Assembly (NCBI GenBank): GCA_021793215.1
Contig: JAJYTE010000004.1
Span: 47,821 to 111,820 of the forward strand
Origin: Bacillota bacterium
Lineage (GTDB): Bacteria; Bacillota; Sulfobacillia; JAJZYS01; JAJYTV01
DNA length: 64,000 bases
Reading direction: 5' to 3'
Part shown: piece after piece, positions 61,347 to 64,000 of the stretch
Layout of the letters: the number at the start of each line of letters is the position of its first letter
Position numbering within the stretch: the stretch's first letter is position 1
Position numbers and translations under genes: made by a program
Notes under the pieces: generated by a model
Told to the model about the DNA's origin: nothing
Databases searched by the model: none
What the model saw: only the letters and a program-made list of their open reading frames with translations

Positions 61347-62621
61347 CTACTGGCTCTCGCGCGGGCGTGGACGAGGGGCGAACGCGATCACGTACTTGTC
61401 CCGTTCGTCCCCGCCGGCCTCCTTGCCGAGCACCTGCTGCAGGTCCAGGAACATGAACACGAGGACCGCGGTTGCGCCCAAGAGGCCGGCGGCCGTCAGG
61501 AAGAGCGGCGCCGTCCCCTGCTTGAGCAGCCACCCGAACGTCGGGGGGCCGAGTGCGACGCCGATGAAGCGTACGCCTCCGTAGAGCGAGGTGACCATGC
61601 CGCGCTCACTTGGCTCCGTCGCCGAGGTGAAGAGCAGCGTCAGCGTCGGCAGGACGAAGCCTCCGCCGAACCCCATCAGCGAGATCGCGGCGAAGAGCAC
61701 CCAGCGGTCGACGAAGAACGCGTTGACGAGCATGACTGCGCCCACCAGCAGCGTACCGCTGATGATCACGAGCTTCGCGTACTTCGCGCGCTTCGCGAGG
61801 TAGTTGCCGACGAGCAGCGAGGTGCCGGCCATCGCGCCGACCGGCAGTGCCAGCACGAACCCGGAGCTGAGGTTCGACATGCCGTAGTTCTTCTCCAGCA
61901 CCTCGGAGAGGTAGAAGAGCGTGCCGAACAGGATGAACAGCACGGTTGTGCCGCTGAGGAGAAGCGCACCCAGGGACAGTCCCTTCGTCGCGAACACGTT
62001 CTTGAACCCGGCGTAGTACTGGGAAAACGGCTGCTTCTTGCCCGCGCCCTTCGGTTCGCGGACGAGCAGCCAGAGCAGGATGCCCTCCGGGATGGAAAGC
62101 GCCGCGAACAGGTAGAAGGGAAGCAGCCAGAGCACGATGCCGGCAACCGCGCCGGCGATCGGGCTGATCACTTTGCCAAGCCCGTTGGCGGCCTCCAGTT
62201 GCCCCATCACCTTGGCGCGCTGGCCGCCCTTGAATATGTCGGCAGAGAGCGCCATCGCGAGTTGCGCCATGCCCGCGGCGCCGAAACCCTGGATGATCCG
62301 GCCGACGATCAGGCCGGCGTAGGCCAGTGGGCCGAGGAATGAGAGCGAGAGCCCGGCGACGAGCGCGCCGAAGCCGAAGATGACGAGCGCCGGCGCCATC
62401 ACCGGCTTGCGCCCGAAGCGGTCCGATAGGTATCCGGCGATCGGGATCAGGAGGCCTGCCGGAATCGAGAAGGCTGTGACGATCAAGGACGTTTGAAAGC
62501 CCGAGAGGTGCAGTTCCGACTGGAGCTTCGGGAAGATCGGGAACAGCATCGAATTGCCCAGCACCATGAGGAACGGTACGGCTGCGAGCAGGCCGAACGA
62601 CAGCCGCAGCTGCGGTTTCAA
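61347..62621 (-). CDS. MFS transporter (12-helix drug-efflux type)
   Basis: Protein of 424 residues with about 12 membrane helices. Motif A is GYLSDRFGRKPV near 63-74, with NSMLFPIFPKLQSEL in helix 1 and an RIIQGFGAAGMAQ stretch typical of DHA1 pumps. The C-terminal tail is basic and soluble. Substrate unknown. The start is TTG with GGGAGGTGG about eight bases ahead. It lies 60 bases before the phosphosulfolactate synthase gene and may be in the same transcript. Confidence 0.9.
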   Translation of the reverse strand: MKPQLRLSFGLLAAVPFLMVLGNSMLFPIFPKLQSELHLSGFQTSLIVTAFSIPAGLLIPIAGYLSDRFGRKPVMAPALVIFGFGALVAGLSLSFLGPLAYAGLIVGRIIQGFGAAGMAQLAMALSADIFKGGQRAKVMGQLEAANGLGKVISPIAGAVAGIVLWLLPFYLFAALSIPEGILLWLLVREPKGAGKKQPFSQYYAGFKNVFATKGLSLGALLLSGTTVLFILFGTLFYLSEVLEKNYGMSNLSSGFVLALPVGAMAGTSLLVGNYLAKRAKYAKLVIISGTLLVGAVMLVNAFFVDRWVLFAAISLMGFGGGFVLPTLTLLFTSATEPSERGMVTSLYGGVRFIGVALGPPTFGWLLKQGTAPLFLTAAGLLGATAVLVFMFLDLQQVLGKEAGGDERDKYVIAFAPRPRPRESQ

Positions 62622-62717
62622 CGCGCCACCTCCCAGGATGTTAGCGTTGCCGCTGGCGCACCGGGCTAGGTTTCTAAATTGTGGCCGCGTTGCGTAACCT
62701 CCGTCGGGAGGACCGCC

Positions 62718-63176
62718 GTGAGCAGGGAAATCGCAGTCATCCTGGTGGTCCTGGCGCTCGGCGTCTTCGGGCGCAACACAGTGATCGCCGCCTCAGCGCT
62801 CGTCACCCTGGTGCTCATGCTGCCGCCGTTTCGGGCCCTTCTGCCGCTCGCGTCCGACTACGGCATCCGAGCCGGCTTGACGATGCTGATGATCGCGGTG
62901 CTCGCGGAACTCGCCCTCGGTCGCGTGCCAATCGGCGACCTGACGAAACAGATTTGGAGCATCGACGGCCTGTTCGCCGTTGTCGGCGGACTGATCGCGT
63001 CGTGGATGAGCACGCGCGGCGTCACGTTGCTTGCGCAACGGCCCCAGGTCACCATCGGACTCGTCGTCGGTTCGATCATGGCCGCGAGCTTCCTCGGGGG
63101 CGTGCCGACCGGCCCGATTTTCGCCGCCGGCCTGGCCGCGCTGATGCTCGGACTCTGGCAGATGTTCTTCGGGTGA
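62718..63176 (+). CDS. DUF441 (YtwI family) membrane protein
   Basis: Protein of 152 residues, four hydrophobic helices. The family pattern is clear in its second half: GGLIASWMSTRGVTLL, P-VTIGLVVGSI-A-FLGGVPTGPI. It is similar in length and pattern to B. subtilis YtwI. The GTG at 62718 has GGGAGG six bases ahead. Function unknown. Divergent from the MFS gene; the 96-base gap has no clear promoter. Confidence 0.88.
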   Translation: MSREIAVILVVLALGVFGRNTVIAASALVTLVLMLPPFRALLPLASDYGIRAGLTMLMIAVLAELALGRVPIGDLTKQIWSIDGLFAVVGGLIASWMSTRGVTLLAQRPQVTIGLVVGSIMAASFLGGVPTGPIFAAGLAALMLGLWQMFFG

Positions 63177-63249
63177 ACCAGATCGTTCTAGGATGAACAC
63201 CTCCGTCGCGCCTGACAATAGGCCCGACAGCGAAGGAGGTGAGAAGAGC

Positions 63250-63477
63250 ATGGCGCAAGGCAGCAACACCGGCAACCGCGCAGTGGTGCGCGAGGCCCAG
63301 CCTGCTCTCGACTCGTTCAAGTACGAAGTTGCTCGAGACATCGGCGTTCAGGTACCTCAGGACCGCTACTGGGGAGAACTTCCCGCCCGCCAGTGCGGTG
63401 CAGTTGGCGGCCACATGGTCCGCCGCATGATCGAGATGGCGGAGCGTTCCCTCGCGGGCCGCACCACGACGCGGTAG
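63250..63477 (+). CDS. Alpha/beta-type small acid-soluble spore protein, copy 1
   Basis: Protein of 75 residues that would coat spore DNA. The germination-protease site region is FKYEVARDIGV and the second DNA-binding helix QCGAVGGHMVRRMIEMAERSLAG. Between them is YWGELPARQC in place of the usual D-TSR-NG stretch, with a Cys unusual for SASPs. ATG behind GGAGGTG. First of three tandem copies. Confidence 0.94.
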   Translation: MAQGSNTGNRAVVREAQPALDSFKYEVARDIGVQVPQDRYWGELPARQCGAVGGHMVRRMIEMAERSLAGRTTTR

Positions 63478-63489
63478 CCAAGCAGCGGG

Positions 63490-63519
63490 AGCAGGGCGGA
63501 CGTCCTGCTTGCCTCTTTC
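63490..63519 (+). terminator. Terminator after SASP copy 1
   Basis: AGCAGG/CCTGCT stem with an 8-base loop followed by TGCCTCTTTC. Modest stem, decent pyrimidine tail. Confidence 0.5.
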
Positions 63520-63532
63520 GCAAGAACTTACC

Positions 63533-63566
63533 GTCATCGCCGGGCTGAACGAGGGAACGATACGTA
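63533..63566 (+). promoter_or_regulatory. Candidate forespore (sigma-G-like) promoter of SASP copy 2
   Basis: GTCATC, 19 bases, CGATACGTA. It aligns without gaps to the block before SASP copy 3 (same spacing, shared GCCG after the first box). Sigma-G boxes in Bacillus resemble G-ATA and CAT-CTA; the match is loose. Confidence 0.35.
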
Positions 63567-63588
63567 GCGACAGGGAGGTGGAGCACAA

Positions 63589-63819
63589 ATGGCACAAGGA
63601 TCGAACACCAGCAACCGCGCGATCGTGCGCGGCGCTGAGCAGCAGCTCGACCGCTTCAAGTACGAGATCGCGTCGGAACTCGGACTCAACGTTCCGCAGG
63701 ACGGGTACTGGGGAGACCTTCCCGCCCGCCAGTGCGGCGCAGTCGGCGGCCACATGGTCCGCCGCATGATCGAGATGGCGGAGCACTCGCTCGCCGGCCG
63801 CACCACCACCACGCGATAA
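63589..63819 (+). CDS. Alpha/beta-type small acid-soluble spore protein, copy 2
   Basis: Protein of 76 residues nearly identical to copies 1 and 3 (MAQGSNTSNRAIVRG start). Protease-site region FKYEIASELGL fits the family's E-IASE motif best of the three. YWGDLPARQC and GAVGGHMVRRMIEMAE follow. ATG behind GGGAGGTGG. Confidence 0.95.
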   Translation: MAQGSNTSNRAIVRGAEQQLDRFKYEIASELGLNVPQDGYWGDLPARQCGAVGGHMVRRMIEMAEHSLAGRTTTTR

Positions 63820-63831
63820 TCCGGACCCCGC

Positions 63832-63867
63832 GGAGCAGGGCGGCGCAGCCGCCCTGCTCCCTTCATT
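63832..63867 (+). terminator. Terminator after SASP copy 2
   Basis: Perfect 13-base arms (GGAGCAGGGCGGC and complement) with loop GCA, 12 bases after the stop, then CTTCATT. Confidence 0.8.
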
Positions 63868-63881
63868 CACAGGAATTTGCG

Positions 63882-63915
63882 GACATAGCCGCGCGTCACG
63901 GGGAAACGATAACTA
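63882..63915 (+). promoter_or_regulatory. Candidate forespore (sigma-G-like) promoter of SASP copy 3
   Basis: GACATA, 19 bases, CGATAACTA, aligned with the block before copy 2. Confidence 0.35.
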
Positions 63916-63936
63916 ACGAGAGGGGGGTGAGAACAC

Positions 63937-64000
63937 ATGGCGCAAGGATCGAACACCAGCAACCGCGCAATTGTACGCGGCGCCGAGGAGCAGCTTGACC
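63937..64000 (+). CDS. Alpha/beta-type small acid-soluble spore protein, copy 3 (cut by window edge)
   Basis: The first 21 codons read MAQGSNTSNRAIVRGAEEQL, almost the same as copy 2, behind AGGGGGGTG. The rest lies beyond the right edge. Confidence 0.9.
   Translation, partial: MAQGSNTSNRAIVRGAEEQLD

Overview
The window is a stretch of chromosome from a GC-rich, Gram-positive, endospore-forming bacterium (Firmicutes/Bacillota in the broad sense). The evidence is PolC-type replicase, FapR control of fatty acid synthesis, tandem alpha/beta-type SASP genes, an S-layer (SLH) surface protein, HslUV next to XerC, and a housekeeping gene order that largely follows the Bacillus subtilis order. I cannot name the genus; GC-rich lineages related to Alicyclobacillaceae, Kyrpidia, Thermaerobacter or Sulfobacillus would fit. 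Many genes use GTG or TTG starts behind strong Shine-Dalgarno sequences, and adjacent genes often overlap by 4 bases (ATGA/GTGA).

Layout, left to right, mostly on the minus strand (transcription runs right to left). 1-1845 is ylxQ-ylxR-nusA-rimP. 2200-3447 is an M29 aminopeptidase. 3573-18302 is the long block polC, a glycosyltransferase, proS, ispG, rseP, dxr, a PerM-type permease, cdsA, uppS, a small unknown gene, frr, pyrH, tsf, rpsB (replication, translation, isoprenoid and envelope lipid synthesis). 18504-20752 (+) is a MarR regulator with a DHA2 drug-efflux pump. 20860-25807 is hslU-hslV-xerC-topA. 25945-27019 (+) is an NlpC/P60 wall hydrolase behind a c-di-AMP riboswitch. 27067-33307 is rnhB, rbgA, two lepB paralogs, rplS, trmD, rimM, khpA, rpsP, ffh, ylxM.

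33652-41549 is an accessory island: a 1548-residue secreted SLH protein with Ig-like and IPT domains, a divergent large LuxR-family ATPase regulator (LAL type), and a very small reading frame at the regulator's 3' end. A 19-bp palindrome occurs twice, once in front of each side of this set. It looks like a self-contained regulon and is the best candidate here for an undescribed system. 41720-46401 is yggT, ftsY, smc. A second accessory insert (46398-50312: amino-acid permease, urocanate hydratase, LexA-fold regulator) separates smc from rnc, which are adjacent in B. subtilis.

50299-55697 is the fatty-acid operon fapR-plsX-fabD-fabG-acpP-fabF-rnc, with a FapR box on its promoter. 55826-60427 is the ylb cluster rsmD-coaD-ylbK-ylbL-[Gln/Ser/Gly repeat protein]-yceD-rpmF; the repeat protein occupies the position of ylbM in B. 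subtilis. 60462-63176 holds a ComA-type phosphosulfolactate synthase, an MFS transporter and a DUF441 membrane protein. 63250-64000 holds three tandem SASP genes, the last cut by the window edge. I saw no rRNA, tRNA, insertion sequence, prophage or CRISPR array. All searches, folding and phylogeny remain to be run; calls rest on motif and family recognition by eye.
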